A DNA stretch of 64,000 bases from Sphingobium sp. BYY-5 (lineage in GTDB: Bacteria > Pseudomonadota > Alphaproteobacteria > Sphingomonadales > Sphingomonadaceae): NCBI RefSeq assembly GCF_022758885.1, contig NZ_JALEBH010000001.1, forward strand, positions 1,364,001 through 1,428,000. The letters are read 5' to 3'. Positions within the stretch are counted from its first letter, which is position 1, and each line of letters starts with the position of its first letter. Under the pieces are notes generated by a model. That model was not told the origin of the DNA. It did no database searches and was given only the letters and a program-made list of their open reading frames with translations. Positions 42,501 through 51,957 of this stretch are shown here, one piece after another. The position numbers and the translations under genes were made by a program.

Positions 42501-43975
42501 TTCTCCGGCCGCGCCGTGAAGCCCGCGCGCTCTTCGATGGCAAGGCCCGCATTCAGCACGGTCTGCTCGTCCAGCGCCTTGCCGATGATCTGGAGGCCCA
42601 GCGGCAATCCCGCCGAATCCAGCCCGCCCGGCACCGCCATGGCGGGCAGCCCCGCCAGCGACGCCGGCACGGTGAAGACGTCGTTCAGGTACATGGCCAG
42701 CGGATCGGCCTGCTTCTCGCCCAACGCGAAGGACGCGCTCGGCGCGGTCGGCGTCAGCAGCAGGTCGCACTTCTCGAAAGCCAGCTCGAAATCGCGCGCG
42801 ATCAGCGCCCGGACCTTCTGCGCCTGGGTATAATAGGCGTCGTAAAAGCCTGCTGACAATACATAGGTGCCGATCATGATGCGGCGCTTGACCTCCGGCC
42901 CGAAACCGGCGGCGCGGGTAGCGGCATACATGTCCTGCAACCCCGCCCCATCGGGCAGATCGCGCTGGCCGTACCGCACGCCGTCATAACGGGCGAGGTT
43001 GGACGATGCTTCGGCCGGGGCGATGATATAATAGGTCGGCAGCGCATATTTGGTGTGGGGCAGCGACACCTCGACCACCTCGGCGCCCGCGTCCTTCAAC
43101 CATGCGATGCCGCGATCCCACAAGGCCGCGATTTCCGCGTTCAGGCCATCGGGGCGATATTCCCTGGGAATGCCGACCTTCTTGCCCTTGAGATCGCTCG
43201 ACAGATTGGCTTCCCACTGGGGAACGGCCAGATCGAGGCTGGTCGAATCCTTTGGATCGAAGCCCGCCATCACCTCCAGCAGGATCGCATTGTCGCGCAC
43301 CGTCCGCGCCATCGGCCCGGCCTGGTCCAGCGACGAGGCGAAGGCGACAATGCCCCAGCGCGAACAACGGCCATAGGTCGGCTTGATGCCGCTGATGCCG
43401 GTAAAGGCCGCAGGCTGGCGGATCGATCCGCCGGTATCGGTCCCGGTCGCCGCCGGGCAAAGCCGCGCGGAAATGGCCGACGATGACCCGCCCGAAGACC
43501 CACCCGGCGCCAGCGCAGCATTGTCGCCACCACTCCGCCGCCAGGGCGAGATGACATTGCCATAATAGCTGGTCTCGTTGGAGGAGCCCATGGCGAACTG
43601 GTCGAGGTTCAGCTTGCCCAGCATCCCCGCGCCCGCATCCCAAAGCTTTTTCGAAACGGTGGACTCATAGGTCGGCACGAAACCTTCCAGCATGTGGCTG
43701 GCGGCGGTCGTCTGCACGCCTTCGGTGCAGAACAGATCCTTCATGCCGATCGGCACGCCTGAAAGCGGTCCCAGCGCTTCGCCCGCAGCCTTCGCCTTGT
43801 CGGCGGCATCGGCAGCGTCCAGCGCCTTTTCCGGCGTTTCGACGATGAAGGCGTTCAGCGCCTTGGCTGCGGCGACATTGGCGTTGAACGCCTGCGCCAC
43901 GTCGCGCGCCGAAAAATCACCCGCGCGGAAGCCGTCGCGGATTTCGGCTACGGTAAGGTCAGTAAGATCGGTCAT
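42491..43975 (-). CDS. gatA: aspartyl/glutamyl-tRNA amidotransferase subunit A
   Basis: The 494-residue amidase-signature protein releases ammonia from glutamine for transamidation of misacylated tRNA. The Ser-cisSer-Lys triad is visible: lysine in [13 protein letters not shown] (about 77), and the serines in [17 protein letters not shown] and [12 protein letters not shown]. The sequence has GatA-specific features such as [13 protein letters not shown]. It is preceded by gatC across a repeat-containing gap of about 110 bp. Confidence 0.97.
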   Translation of the reverse strand: MTDLTDLTVAEIRDGFRAGDFSARDVAQAFNANVAAAKALNAFIVETPEKALDAADAADKAKAAGEALGPLSGVPIGMKDLFCTEGVQTTAASHMLEGFVPTYESTVSKKLWDAGAGMLGKLNLDQFAMGSSNETSYYGNVISPWRRSGGDNAALAPGGSSGGSSSAISARLCPAATGTDTGGSIRQPAAFTGISGIKPTYGRCSRWGIVAFASSLDQAGPMARTVRDNAILLEVMAGFDPKDSTSLDLAVPQWEANLSSDLKGKKVGIPREYRPDGLNAEIAALWDRGIAWLKDAGAEVVEVSLPHTKYALPTYYIIAPAEASSNLARYDGVRYGQRDLPDGAGLQDMYAATRAAGFGPEVKRRIMIGTYVLSAGFYDAYYTQAQKVRALIARDFELAFEKCDLLLTPTAPSASFALGEKQADPLAMYLNDVFTVPASLAGLPAMAVPGGLDSAGLPLGLQIIGKALDEQTVLNAGLAIEERAGFTARPEKWW

Positions 43976-43985
43976 GCCACTCCCT

Positions 43986-44014
43986 CGTCATGCTGACGAA
44001 AGTCAGCATCCAGG
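43986..44014. repeat. 29-bp palindromic repeat, copy 1
   Basis: CGTCATGCTGACGAAAGTCAGCATCCAGG is an imperfect palindrome in the gatC-gatA gap. An inverted copy lies at 46191-46219. A second hairpin (TCCCCGCTGGTGCGGGGA) follows at about 44045. Confidence 0.8.
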
Positions 44015-44087
44015 GCTACTGGACGCAGAGTCTTTGTTTTCCGGATCCCCGCTGGTGCGGGGATGATCGAGCGATGCCGCACCGTCA

Positions 44088-44375
44088 TCACTCGATCACC
44101 TTCGGCACCGCGAAAAAGCCATGTTCGGCCTGCGGCGCGTTGGCCAGCACCTTGTCGCGCACATTGCCGTCGGTGACGGCATCCTCGCGCAGGCGCTGGT
44201 GGTTCGGGATCACGGCGGTCATCGGCTGCACGCCGGTCACGTCCACCTCGCCCAGTTGCTCCACCCAGCCAAGGATGTTGTTGAGTTCGGGCACCATCGC
44301 TTCGGCTTCGGCGTCAGTCACCGAAATGCGCGAAAGGCTGGCGATCTTTTTCACGGTCTGAAGGTCTATCGACAT
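44088..44375 (-). CDS. gatC: aspartyl/glutamyl-tRNA amidotransferase subunit C
   Basis: The 95-residue protein is the small clamp subunit that holds GatA and GatB together. Recognisable elements are [10 protein letters not shown] at the N-terminus, [23 protein letters not shown] in the middle and [22 protein letters not shown] at the C-terminus, the standard GatC pattern. It is first in the gatC-gatA-membrane protein-gatB order. It is divergent from the DUF3089 gene. Confidence 0.96.
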   Translation of the reverse strand: MSIDLQTVKKIASLSRISVTDAEAEAMVPELNNILGWVEQLGEVDVTGVQPMTAVIPNHQRLREDAVTDGNVRDKVLANAPQAEHGFFAVPKVIE

Positions 44376-44500
44376 GGGCCGCCGCTACCACCCGTGCCCG
44401 TCCGCTTCAAGCGGCTTTAGCACGGCTTGCGCGCGCCCGTTCCATGCGTCAGACAGAGCAGGCATGGGGGCGACACGCTCCTGCTGGTCGGAGAGTGTGG

Positions 44501-45631
44501 GTGGAGCGCAAATTCCTCTATGTCATCGCGGCGCTGGTGGTGCTGGTGATCGCCGCGCTGCTGGTCTACCGCGTCTGGGGTATGCAATTGATCCGCATGG
44601 TGATGGTGCCGCGCGAATCCTTCACCGAGCTTCAGCCGCTGCCCGCCGACGCCTATGTCGACGCGACCATGTGGATCGCCCGGCCGGACATAGAGAAGGG
44701 CAATCCGGCGCTCTGGACCCCCGCCGGAGTGACGACGCCCCAGACCGCGCAAAAATCTGCACAGAAGGCCGCGATCTTCTTCATCCATCCGACCAGCTAC
44801 ATCACGACCTTCGGCGACTCCCACTGGAATGCCCGGCTGGACGACAAGGACGCCGACGCCACCGCGAAACGCTTCGTCATGAGCCAGGCGAGCGCCTTCA
44901 ACGCGGTGGGCACCGTCTGGGTGCCCCGCTATCGCCAGGCCAATTATGGCGCGTTCCTGACCGACAAGCCGGAGGGCGACAAGGCGCTCGCCGCCGCCTA
45001 TCGCGACATAAGCCAGGCCTTCGCCGCCTTCGTGAAAGCCAACCCGAAAGGCCCGCTGATCCTGGCCGGGCACAGCCAGGGGTCACGCCACCTGTTGCAG
45101 CTTCTGCGCGAACAGGTGGCGGGTAAGCCGATCGCCGACCGTATCGCCGCCGTCTATGCCGTGGGCTGGCCGGTGTCGGTGGAGGCGGACCTGCCCGCAC
45201 TCGGCCTGCCCGCCTGCGCGCGGCAGGACCAGGCCCATTGCATCGTAAGCTGGCAAAGCTATGCCGAACCGGCCGATCCGTCCGCCGTGGTCGAAAGTTT
45301 CGAGCGCAAGACCGGCTATACCGGGCAACCGCGCAAGGGCACGCACATGCTCTGCACCAACCCGATCACCGGCGCCTTCAACGGCGCGGCCCCGGCCAGC
45401 GCCAATATCGGCACGCTCGACGCGCGCGAACAGGGTAAGGCGCCCAAGCTCATCACCGGCGTGGTTCCGGCGCGTTGCGACACCAGCGGCGTGCTGATGA
45501 TCGGCGAGCCGGTCGACATGGGCCCGTTCACCCTGCCGGGTAACAACTATCATGTGTATGACTATAGCCTCTTTTGGGGCAATGTGCGTCAGGACGCTCA
45601 GAAAAGACTGGCGGCGTTCCTCAGGAAGTGA
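44501..45631 (+). CDS. DUF3089 alpha/beta-hydrolase-fold protein, membrane-anchored
   Basis: The 376-residue protein starts with one transmembrane helix (YVIAALVVLVIAALLVYRVW). A DUF3089 domain follows, with FFIHPTSYITTFGDSHWNA, AAAYRDISQAFAAFV, and the nucleophile elbow AGHSQGSRHL. Family members resemble lipases or esterases of unknown substrate and should face the periplasm. A GTG start at 44501 has GGAGAG 5 bp upstream; ATG 44444 would add a 19-residue leader without character. It is divergent from gatC and followed by ruvX. Confidence 0.82.
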   Translation: MERKFLYVIAALVVLVIAALLVYRVWGMQLIRMVMVPRESFTELQPLPADAYVDATMWIARPDIEKGNPALWTPAGVTTPQTAQKSAQKAAIFFIHPTSYITTFGDSHWNARLDDKDADATAKRFVMSQASAFNAVGTVWVPRYRQANYGAFLTDKPEGDKALAAAYRDISQAFAAFVKANPKGPLILAGHSQGSRHLLQLLREQVAGKPIADRIAAVYAVGWPVSVEADLPALGLPACARQDQAHCIVSWQSYAEPADPSAVVESFERKTGYTGQPRKGTHMLCTNPITGAFNGAAPASANIGTLDAREQGKAPKLITGVVPARCDTSGVLMIGEPVDMGPFTLPGNNYHVYDYSLFWGNVRQDAQKRLAAFLRK

Positions 45632-45680
45632 CTTTGGCCCGAATACGTGACAGGGGCATGGTCATGAGAGATTTTGGCCA

Positions 45681-46154
45681 ATGACACTGGTAACGACGGA
45701 TCGCGTGGCCTTTCGCGAAGCATTGCCGCAGGGCGGACGGCTGATCGGCATGGATGTCGGCACCAAGACGATCGGCCTTGCCCTGTGCGATGCCGCCTGG
45801 ACAATCGCCAGCCCCGCCTACACCGTCAATCGCGGCAAGTTCAGCAAGGACAAGATCGGCCTCGCCGCCTTCATCACGCAGCAGCAGGTGAAAGGCATCG
45901 TCATCGGCCTGCCGCTGAACCTGGACGGCACCAGTTCGCCGCGCAGCCAGGCCAGCCGCGCCTTCGCCCATAATGTCGCGGACCTGGGATGCCCTGTGTT
46001 GCTCTGGGACGAACGCTGGTCGACCCAGGCGGTGACACGCACCCTGCTGGAAGCCGACGCCAGCCGCGCCCGGCGCGACGAACTGGTCGACAAGCTGGCC
46101 GCCAGCTACATCCTGCAAGGCGCGATCGACGGGCTGGTAGCGGGGTTGGAATAA
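45681..46154 (+). CDS. ruvX: putative Holliday junction resolvase / pre-16S rRNA nuclease YqgF
   Basis: The 157-residue RNase H-like protein begins with [22 protein letters not shown] (first catalytic Asp D25). [19 protein letters not shown] and [11 protein letters not shown] follow, and [18 protein letters not shown] carries the last acidic residues. Length and order match YqgF/RuvX, which in E. coli processes pre-16S rRNA. The gene is 49 bp after the DUF3089 gene. The mobile-element region starts just beyond it. Confidence 0.94.
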   Translation: MTLVTTDRVAFREALPQGGRLIGMDVGTKTIGLALCDAAWTIASPAYTVNRGKFSKDKIGLAAFITQQQVKGIVIGLPLNLDGTSSPRSQASRAFAHNVADLGCPVLLWDERWSTQAVTRTLLEADASRARRDELVDKLAASYILQGAIDGLVAGLE

Positions 46155-46190
46155 GCGTTCGAAAGGGGTGCGGAGTGGTTATGCGCATAT

Positions 46191-46219
46191 CCTGGATGCT
46201 GACTTTCGTCAGCATGACG
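46191..46219. repeat. 29-bp palindromic repeat, copy 2 (inverted)
   Basis: It is the reverse complement of the unit at 43986-44014 with the same TGCTGAC...GTCAGCA core. The two copies bracket gatC, the DUF3089 gene and ruvX in opposite orientation. Confidence 0.8.
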
Positions 46220-46623
46220 GGAATGGGTGGCGAGCAGACAGTCGGCTTTCCGGCAGCGAGTATAGGAAAGCCGCGATGCCGATTAGATTGGCTTAGTTAT
46301 GACGGCCGCAGCGCGCGCCTGTTGCTGCCCCTCAACGAACGCCGCCTCATAGATGCCTGTCCATTCCTTGAGCATTTCAGGCGATGTGCCACTTTCATCA
46401 AGGCTTTCGCTCTGTTTGCTATGCACTTTGTCCCAGAACTTCATTGTGATCGGCCCTTTGGAGCGAACGGCCGATGCGACGGACTGGACGACCGAACGAA
46501 GGTTTTCAGTGGAGGGAGGCGCGTTGTCTGTGCCGGACCGCTGGAGATAAGCTAGCCAGCCGATCGATTCCGTGTAACGCTGGGAGGCATCGAGGACACG
46601 GAAATGGGTGCGGCTGGAGCCTT

Positions 46624-46632
46624 CAGCTTCAG
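46624..46632. repeat. target-site duplication, left copy
   Basis: CAGCTTCAG directly abuts the left terminal inverted repeat of the IS and recurs at 47955-47963. A 9-bp duplication is in the range known for the IS256 family. Confidence 0.93.
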
Positions 46633-47954
46633 GGGACTGTCAGGAATTCCGTGTGTGGGCGGGCATAATGGGTAAGAAGGAGACCCTGTATGCCTCGACG
46701 CAAGGAGCCGGCGATCCCGGCTGATTTACTCGATCAACTCTTGGCCGGCAGCGATGCCGCCAGTGCGCTCCAGCAGGGCGGCCTGCTGGATTCATTGAAG
46801 AAGGCGCTGGCCGAACGGGCGCTCAACGCCGAGATGGATTACCACCTTGGCGATGCCCCGCAGGTCGGGAACAGCCGCAATGGCTATGGCCGCAAGACGG
46901 TGGTGACGGACACCGGCAAGATCGAGATCGAGGTGCCGCGCGATCGTCATGCCAGCTTTGATCCGCAACTGATCGCCAAGTACCAGCGCCGGTTTCCGGG
47001 CTTCGACGACAAGATCGTCTCGATGTATGCGCGCGGCATGAGCACACGGGAGATCGTCGGGCACTTGCGCGATCTGTACGGTATCGACGTCTCGCCGGAC
47101 CTGATCTCGACGGTGACCGACGCCGTGCTCGAAGAGGTCGCCGCCTGGCAGGCCCGACCGCTCGATCCGGCCTATCCGCTGGTTTTCTTCGACGCGATCC
47201 GGGTCAAGATCCGTGACGAAGGTCTGGTCCGCAACAAGGCTATCCACATCGCGCTGGGCGTGCGTGCCGATGGCGGCAAGGTCGTCCTGGGCCTGTGGAT
47301 CGAGCAGAACGAGGGCGCCAAATTCTGGCTGCGGGTGATGAACGAGCTGAGGAACCGCGGTGTTGAGGACATCATGCTGGCCGTCGTAGACGGCCTGAAG
47401 GGCTTTCCAGAGGCCATCACCGCCGTGTTCCCCGAGGCGATCGTCCAAACCTGCATCGTCCACCTGCTGCGCAACTCGATGGACTTCGTGTCGTGGAAGG
47501 ATCGCAAGGCGCTCGCTGGTGCACTGAAGACCGTCTACCGCGCCACCGATGCCATCGCTGCCGAGGAGGCCCTGACAGCCTTCGAGGCCGGCGAATGGGG
47601 TCGGCGCTATCCTGCGATCGGCCAGAGCTGGCGCCGTGCATGGGCCGAGGTTATCCCGTTCTTTGCCTTCCCCGACGAGGTCCGCCGCATCGTTTATACG
47701 ACAAACGCCATCGAGGCGTTGAATGCCCAGCTTCGACGGGCGGTCAGGGCCAGGGGGCACTTTCCCAGCGACGATTCAGCGACCAAGCTGCTCTATCTGA
47801 TCTTGAACCGATCCGAGAAAGAGTGGAAAATGCCGCCACGTGAGTGGTCCATGGCCAAGGCCCAGTTCGCCGTGCTGTTCGGAGAACGCTTCATCAAGGC
47901 CATGGCAGCGTAATGTTCAACCGCCCGCCCACACACGGAATTCCTGACAGTCCC
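46633..47954 (+). mobile_element. complete IS256-family insertion sequence, 1322 bp
   Basis: The ends are 32-bp perfect terminal inverted repeats (46633-46664 and 47923-47954) starting GGGACTGTCAGGAATTCC. The element carries one intact transposase gene and is flanked by identical 9-bp copies of CAGCTTCAG. Intact repeats, duplication and reading frame all point to a recent insertion. Confidence 0.95.
46690..47913 (+). CDS. IS256-family transposase
   Basis: The 407-residue DDE transposase of the Mutator-like family has its catalytic acids at D168 (LVFFDAIRVKI), D234 (LAVVDGLKGFP) and E343 (TTNAIEALNAQLRR). The C-x2-H element (QTCIVHLLRN) typical of IS256 lies between the second D and the E. 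The N-terminal part (RKTVVTDTGKIEIEVPRDR) binds the element ends. AAGGAGAC lies 6 bp before the ATG. The frame is full length and appears functional. Confidence 0.97.
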   Translation: MPRRKEPAIPADLLDQLLAGSDAASALQQGGLLDSLKKALAERALNAEMDYHLGDAPQVGNSRNGYGRKTVVTDTGKIEIEVPRDRHASFDPQLIAKYQRRFPGFDDKIVSMYARGMSTREIVGHLRDLYGIDVSPDLISTVTDAVLEEVAAWQARPLDPAYPLVFFDAIRVKIRDEGLVRNKAIHIALGVRADGGKVVLGLWIEQNEGAKFWLRVMNELRNRGVEDIMLAVVDGLKGFPEAITAVFPEAIVQTCIVHLLRNSMDFVSWKDRKALAGALKTVYRATDAIAAEEALTAFEAGEWGRRYPAIGQSWRRAWAEVIPFFAFPDEVRRIVYTTNAIEALNAQLRRAVRARGHFPSDDSATKLLYLILNRSEKEWKMPPREWSMAKAQFAVLFGERFIKAMAA

Positions 47955-47963
47955 CAGCTTCAG
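47955..47963. repeat. target-site duplication, right copy
   Basis: CAGCTTCAG immediately follows the right terminal inverted repeat and is identical to 46624-46632. Confidence 0.93.
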
Positions 47964-48372
47964 GGAGCCTGTTCCAGACTTCTTGAAGAAAGCCACTACC
48001 GAAGCCCAATAGCAAATACTGTTGAGCGGGCTCTCGCGCTGCCAGATCATCATTAACATCGACACTCATCGCGGTGTAATCGGTGTAACCGACATAGCCT
48101 TCCGGTCGGCCTAAAAAAATCTCGAAGCTGTCACTCGCCGCTGAAGCGAGTTGGATTGGCCATTTCGACTGGGGATTGCCCATGGCGCTGCGGACATCAG
48201 GACGCTTCGAAGTTGCAAGACGTTTGTAGACCGCCGTTAGAGCCAACGCGACAATGACGGTCAATAATCCGAGAAAGTCGTGACGGAAGAGTGCCATGCG
48301 CACGATCCCGAATCCCCCCGACAGAATGATGGCGAAGAGAATAAGCGCAGGAAGCCTTGGTTGAATATTCAT

Positions 48373-48770
48373 CCCTCCCGTTTATTCGGCGGTAACCAGC
48401 GACACAAGCGCACTGCCCCATCCTTCAATGTCTGCTTCGGAGTGTCGAAATTTAGCTACTGAATGACTGGCTTTTGTGAAGGGTTTCGGGCGCTTGCGTA
48501 CGAAAGCCTCCAGTGCAGGAACCCGCGGGACCCACGCGCTGGTCTATGGGTAAAGCGGCTTTGGGGTGGTTCGGACGGGTAAGCGAGGCTGATCCGGAAG
48601 TGTCGGTTCTGGCCGGATCAACGTGACTTTGTGCGGCGTCAGAGTGCGGACGGTGGTGGTTTTGCTGGTCGGTGTGCCCTGCGCTGGGCTCGCTTCCGGA
48701 ATGGGCGTGCACTGGGTCATCAGCCAGGACGCCATGGGCGTGACCGTCGTGCAGCCTGAGCCATGCCGGA
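48373..48770. other. gene-free stretch, probable IS91-type element end
   Basis: The stretch contains the upstream region of the disrupted membrane-protein gene, then about 290 bp of non-coding DNA trailing the IS91-like transposase fragment. Short frames exist on both strands, but none has coding character. The end of the IS91-type element probably lies near 48480-48550. Its terminal sequences could not be defined because such elements lack inverted repeats. Confidence 0.45.
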
Positions 48771-49355
48771 TCATGGCGCATTCCCCCGGATTGGCGATGC
48801 CGATGATGGCGGCGCGCGGGGCAGGCACCAGCGGGCGAAGGCCTCGATGATGGTCATGTGCCCGCCGCAACATGGGCATGGCGGGCGATGGTCGGGAAGT
48901 TCGTCGGGTTCGGGCTCCTCGACCGGTACAGCAACGCCCAGCAGTCTGCGGGCCAGCGCCATGGTGTCCTTGTGGGTCGAACTGGCGAGCAGGCCGTAAT
49001 GCCGGATGCGGTGGAAGCCGCGCGGCAGAACGTGGATCAGGAAGCGGCGGACGAACTCGACGGTCGCCAGCGCCATCTCCGGGCGCTTCAGGGTTATCCC
49101 GAACAGGAACCGCAGTGCCGACACGGCCCCATTGATCGTGGCCGGCCCCACGGCGCGCTCGTGCTGGTCGACCTGATAACGCCGCAGGTCTTCCATTGTG
49201 GCCGTATCCGGCGGACGGCCCAGGAACGCGGCGAAGCTCCGGACATGCCGGATATAGTCCTTCTGCGTGTGCGCCCCGAAGCCACGCATCGTCATGTCTT
49301 GCAACATCCGCTCACGCAGCGAATGGGTCGGGGCAGCGGTCGTGATAGCATCCAT
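48771..49355 (-). pseudogene. in-frame fusion of tyrosine-recombinase N-terminus and IS91-type transposase C-terminus
   Basis: Of 194 residues, 1-94 match the SAM-like N-terminal domain of an XerC/D-type recombinase (LRERMLQDMTMRGFGAHTQK, YIRHVRSFAAFLGRPP, ATINGAVSALRFLFGITL). From about 96 the sequence becomes the C-terminal part of an IS91-family transposase (EFVRRFLIHVLPRGFHRIRHYGLL, and the zinc-type PCPCCGGHM). The recombinase catalytic domain and the transposase catalytic core are both missing. An internal deletion near 49070 that kept the frame explains this. The product is unlikely to be active. Such paired recombinase/IS91 elements occur in proteobacteria. Confidence 0.82.
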
Positions 49356-49523
49356 GGTAAGCTCCTCTCCGTTGAAGGAACTCCACCGTCGGCGGGCGAC
49401 GCCGCCCCGCCGAAAGCCTCACAAATACTACGCTACGTCACCCCAAGCGACCCTCCCGCGGAGCGGGTTCGTGCACTGGCCAATTGCAGAGACGAAGCAC
49501 CCCCATCCCCGCCGTCCGTCGCC

Positions 49524-50315
49524 TTACGCCGTCAGCGCTTCCACCAGCGCCTTGACCTTCTTCTGTCGCCATTGGGGCAGTGGTGCGATCAGCCAGTAGG
49601 CGATCGGGGTCGGGCTGGTGTCGCCCACCTGCCGCACCCGGCCTGCCGCCAGGTCCGCCTGCGCCAGCAGCAGCGGCACCCGTGCCCGGCCGAAACCGCT
49701 CACCGCCGCCTCGATCGCCAGGCCACCATCGGCGACGCGGATGGTTGCGGGCTTGTCCCCCGCCGGGCAGCCCGGCCAGTCGATGCGATGATCGGGACCG
49801 CCCGCCGCCGCCTCGACCGTCACATAGGCGGCCTCGCCAATCTTGACGCCTTCATGCTCGCCCACCCCGTCGGTCAGACGCAGCGCGATGTCCAGATTAG
49901 CCTCGGTAAAGTCCAGCGCCTCATCCGCCGCGATCAACTGGAAGGTGAGGTCCGGCTGGCCCACGGCATAGGCGGCGAGACGCGGCTGGAGCCATTTGGC
50001 GGTGATGTCGCGCGGCGCGGCGATGGTCAGCGCATGGCTGGACTGGCCCGCCTGCATCGCCCGCACGGCTTCCTCGAACTCCAGGAAACCGGCGCGCAGC
50101 GCGTCCAGTCCCGCCTCCGTCTCCGGCGTCAGTTCCAGCCCCTTGGGCGTGCGGCGGAAGAGGACGACGCCCAGCATATCTTCCAGCGCGCGAATCTGCT
50201 GGCCCACGGCCGCCGGCGTCACCGCCAGTTCGTCCGCCGCACGGGTGAAGGACAAGTGCCGCGCCGCCGCGTCGAGCACGCGGAGGCCGTTGAGCGGCAA
50301 ATGGGTGCGCTTCAT
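49524..50315 (-). CDS. LysR-family transcriptional regulator, GcvA-like
   Basis: The 263-residue protein has an N-terminal winged helix-turn-helix (LNGLRVLDAAARHLSFTRAADELAVTPAAVGQQIRALEDMLG, about 8-50) with the RTPKGLELT wing. A co-inducer domain follows (SHALTIAAPRDITAKWLQPRL onward). The opening resembles GcvA-type regulators. It overlaps apaG by 4 nt (ATGA). It is slightly short of the usual 295-300 residues, the loss being in the C-terminal domain. The target genes are unknown. Confidence 0.9.
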   Translation of the reverse strand: MKRTHLPLNGLRVLDAAARHLSFTRAADELAVTPAAVGQQIRALEDMLGVVLFRRTPKGLELTPETEAGLDALRAGFLEFEEAVRAMQAGQSSHALTIAAPRDITAKWLQPRLAAYAVGQPDLTFQLIAADEALDFTEANLDIALRLTDGVGEHEGVKIGEAAYVTVEAAAGGPDHRIDWPGCPAGDKPATIRVADGGLAIEAAVSGFGRARVPLLLAQADLAAGRVRQVGDTSPTPIAYWLIAPLPQWRQKKVKALVEALTA

Positions 50316-50716
50316 TCAGCCACCGCCGGAGCGATGAGGGCGAAATGCGGGATGGACACTTCGAAATTCTCGCCGCCGACACCGATCATGCGATAACTGC
50401 CCTGCATCGAACCTGTGGGCGTGTTGAGCGGACAACCCGATACATAGTCATAGCTTTTCCCCGGCTGCACCACCGGCTGCTCCCCCACCACGCCGTCGCC
50501 ATCGACCCGATGCTGGGCGCCGCGCCCATCGGTGATGATCCAGTGGCGGGTCAGGAGCTGCACCGGCTGGTCGCCCATATTCTCGATCCGGATATGATAG
50601 GCCCAGAACCAGCGGCCCCGGTCCGGCTCCGACTGTTCGGGCAGGAAAGTGACCGCAACATGCACGGTGATGTCCCGCGTCGTCGCATGGAAGGGAAAGA
50701 GCGCAAGCACGGTCAT
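50312..50716 (-). CDS. apaG: ApaG domain protein
   Basis: The 134-residue fibronectin-III-like protein matches ApaG: VHVAVTFLPEQSEPDRGRWFWAYHIRIENMG at the N-terminus, VQLLTRHWIITDGRG, GEQPVVQPGKSYDYVSGCPLNTPTGSMQGSY and the C-terminal F.V.IP.F.L. ApaG is linked to Co2+/Mg2+ homeostasis and Ap4A levels in enterobacteria, though its molecular role is unclear. It lies 32 bp downstream of metZ and overlaps the LysR gene. Confidence 0.95.
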   Translation of the reverse strand: MTVLALFPFHATTRDITVHVAVTFLPEQSEPDRGRWFWAYHIRIENMGDQPVQLLTRHWIITDGRGAQHRVDGDGVVGEQPVVQPGKSYDYVSGCPLNTPTGSMQGSYRMIGVGGENFEVSIPHFALIAPAVAE

Positions 50717-50748
50717 ATCTCAGGAATGCGCTCTAAGCCCCTCATCCG

Positions 50749-51957
50749 TCAACGCCCTATCGCGCGCAGCGCCTGGTCGAAATCGGCGATGACATCGTCC
50801 GGGTCTTCCAACCCGACGTTGAGGCGCAGCATGTCTTCGGTGATGCCGACTTCCAGCCGCGCCGCTTCCGCCATGCCGAAATGGGTGGTGGAGGCCGGAT
50901 GGGTCATCAACGATCGCGAATCGCCGATATTGTTGCTGATGTCGACCAGTTGCAGCGCGTTGAGCAGGCCATGCGCCTCCGCCCGGCCGCCGCCCACATA
51001 GAGCGAGAAGATCGGCCCGGCCGCTTCCATCTGCTGCATCGCCAGCGCGTGCTGCGGATGGCTTTCCAGCCCCGGATAGAGGATTTTGGGCAGGCGGGTT
51101 TCCAGGAATTGCGCGACCTTCAGCGCATTTTCGCTCTGGCGGCGGATGCGCAGGTCCAGCGTCTCCAGTCCCTTGAGCACTACCCAGGCGTTGAAGGGGC
51201 TCAGCGTCGGCCCGGTGTTGCGGTGGAAGGGCAGCAGCACATTGTCGATCCAGTCGCGCGTGCCACAGATCGCCCCGGCAAGCACCCGGCCCTGCCCGTC
51301 CATCATCTTGGTCGCGCTATAGGCAACGACATCCGCGCCGAAATCCATCGGCCGCTGCAAGGCTGGCGAAGCGAAGGCATTGTCCACGACGCTGGTGATG
51401 CCATGCGCCCTGGCGATGGCACACACCGCCGCCAGATCGACCACGTCCATCGTGGGATTGGCCGGCGTTTCGAAGAAGAAGAGCTTGGTATTGGGCCGGA
51501 TCGCCGCTTCCCACGCCGCCGTGTCATGCGCGTCGATCGTGGTCGTTTCTATGCCGAATCGGGGCAGCAGCGTGTCGCTCAGCCAGCGGCAGGAGCCGAA
51601 CGCCGCCTTGGCCGCGACGACATGGTCGCCGGCCGAAAGCTGGCACAGCAGGGCCGCGGTCATCGCCGCCATGCCGGTGGCGGTGGCGCGGCACGCCTCC
51701 GCCCCTTCCAGCAGGGCGATGCGCTGCTCCAGCATTTCGACGGTCGGGTTCTGCAGGCGGCTATAGGTCATGCCGACCTGTTCGCCGGCGAAGCGTGCGG
51801 CGGCGTCCTCGGCCCGGTCGTAGCAATAGCCGCTGGTCAGGAAGAGCGCTTCGGACGTTTCGCCATATTCGCTGCGAGCCGTGCCGCCGCGAACGGCCAG
51901 TGTCGCCGGCTTCCAATTCTTGGTGATGTCAGGGTTCTGCCCGCTCTTCCGCTTCAT
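50749..51957 (-). CDS. metZ: O-succinylhomoserine sulfhydrylase
   Basis: The 402-residue PLP enzyme of the Cys/Met metabolism family makes homocysteine from O-succinylhomoserine and sulfide. The Schiff-base lysine is K217 in VAYSATKMMDGQGR. TYSRLQNPT, the FFETPANPTMDVVDL motif and ATATGMAAMTAALL are typical. The N-terminal SEYGETSEALFLTSGYCYDRAEDAAARF is the MetZ pattern. It overlaps the upstream dehydratase gene by 4 nt. Confidence 0.94.
   Translation of the reverse strand: MKRKSGQNPDITKNWKPATLAVRGGTARSEYGETSEALFLTSGYCYDRAEDAAARFAGEQVGMTYSRLQNPTVEMLEQRIALLEGAEACRATATGMAAMTAALLCQLSAGDHVVAAKAAFGSCRWLSDTLLPRFGIETTTIDAHDTAAWEAAIRPNTKLFFFETPANPTMDVVDLAAVCAIARAHGITSVVDNAFASPALQRPMDFGADVVAYSATKMMDGQGRVLAGAICGTRDWIDNVLLPFHRNTGPTLSPFNAWVVLKGLETLDLRIRRQSENALKVAQFLETRLPKILYPGLESHPQHALAMQQMEAAGPIFSLYVGGGRAEAHGLLNALQLVDISNNIGDSRSLMTHPASTTHFGMAEAARLEVGITEDMLRLNVGLEDPDDVIADFDQALRAIGR

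Larger units (their letters stand above)
46283..48372 (-). pseudogene. membrane-protein gene split by the IS256-family element
   Basis: The 5' part (47964-48372, minus strand) encodes two N-terminal transmembrane helices (LILFAIILSGGFGIVRMAL; GLLTVIVALALTAVYK) and a soluble part ending EVWNRLPEA at the insertion. If the IS and one copy of the 9-bp duplication are removed, the frame continues without stops through 46632-46283 (EGSSRTHFRVLDASQRYTES to AAAVITKPI, stop TAA at 46283). The rebuilt length is 759 nt, a multiple of three, giving 252 residues. In the present sequence the first half reads 15 codons into the IS and stops. The function is unknown. The region is less GC-rich than the surrounding genes. 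Confidence 0.85.

Noticed and set aside
42085..42552. N-terminal extension of gatB by 156 codons
   Set aside because: It overlaps the membrane-protein gene in another frame and lacks GatB similarity; [10 protein letters not shown] near ATG 42084 marks the true N-terminus.
48544..48879. 111-codon open frame on the minus strand
   Set aside because: It overlaps the IS91-type fragment in another frame and has shadow-like composition.
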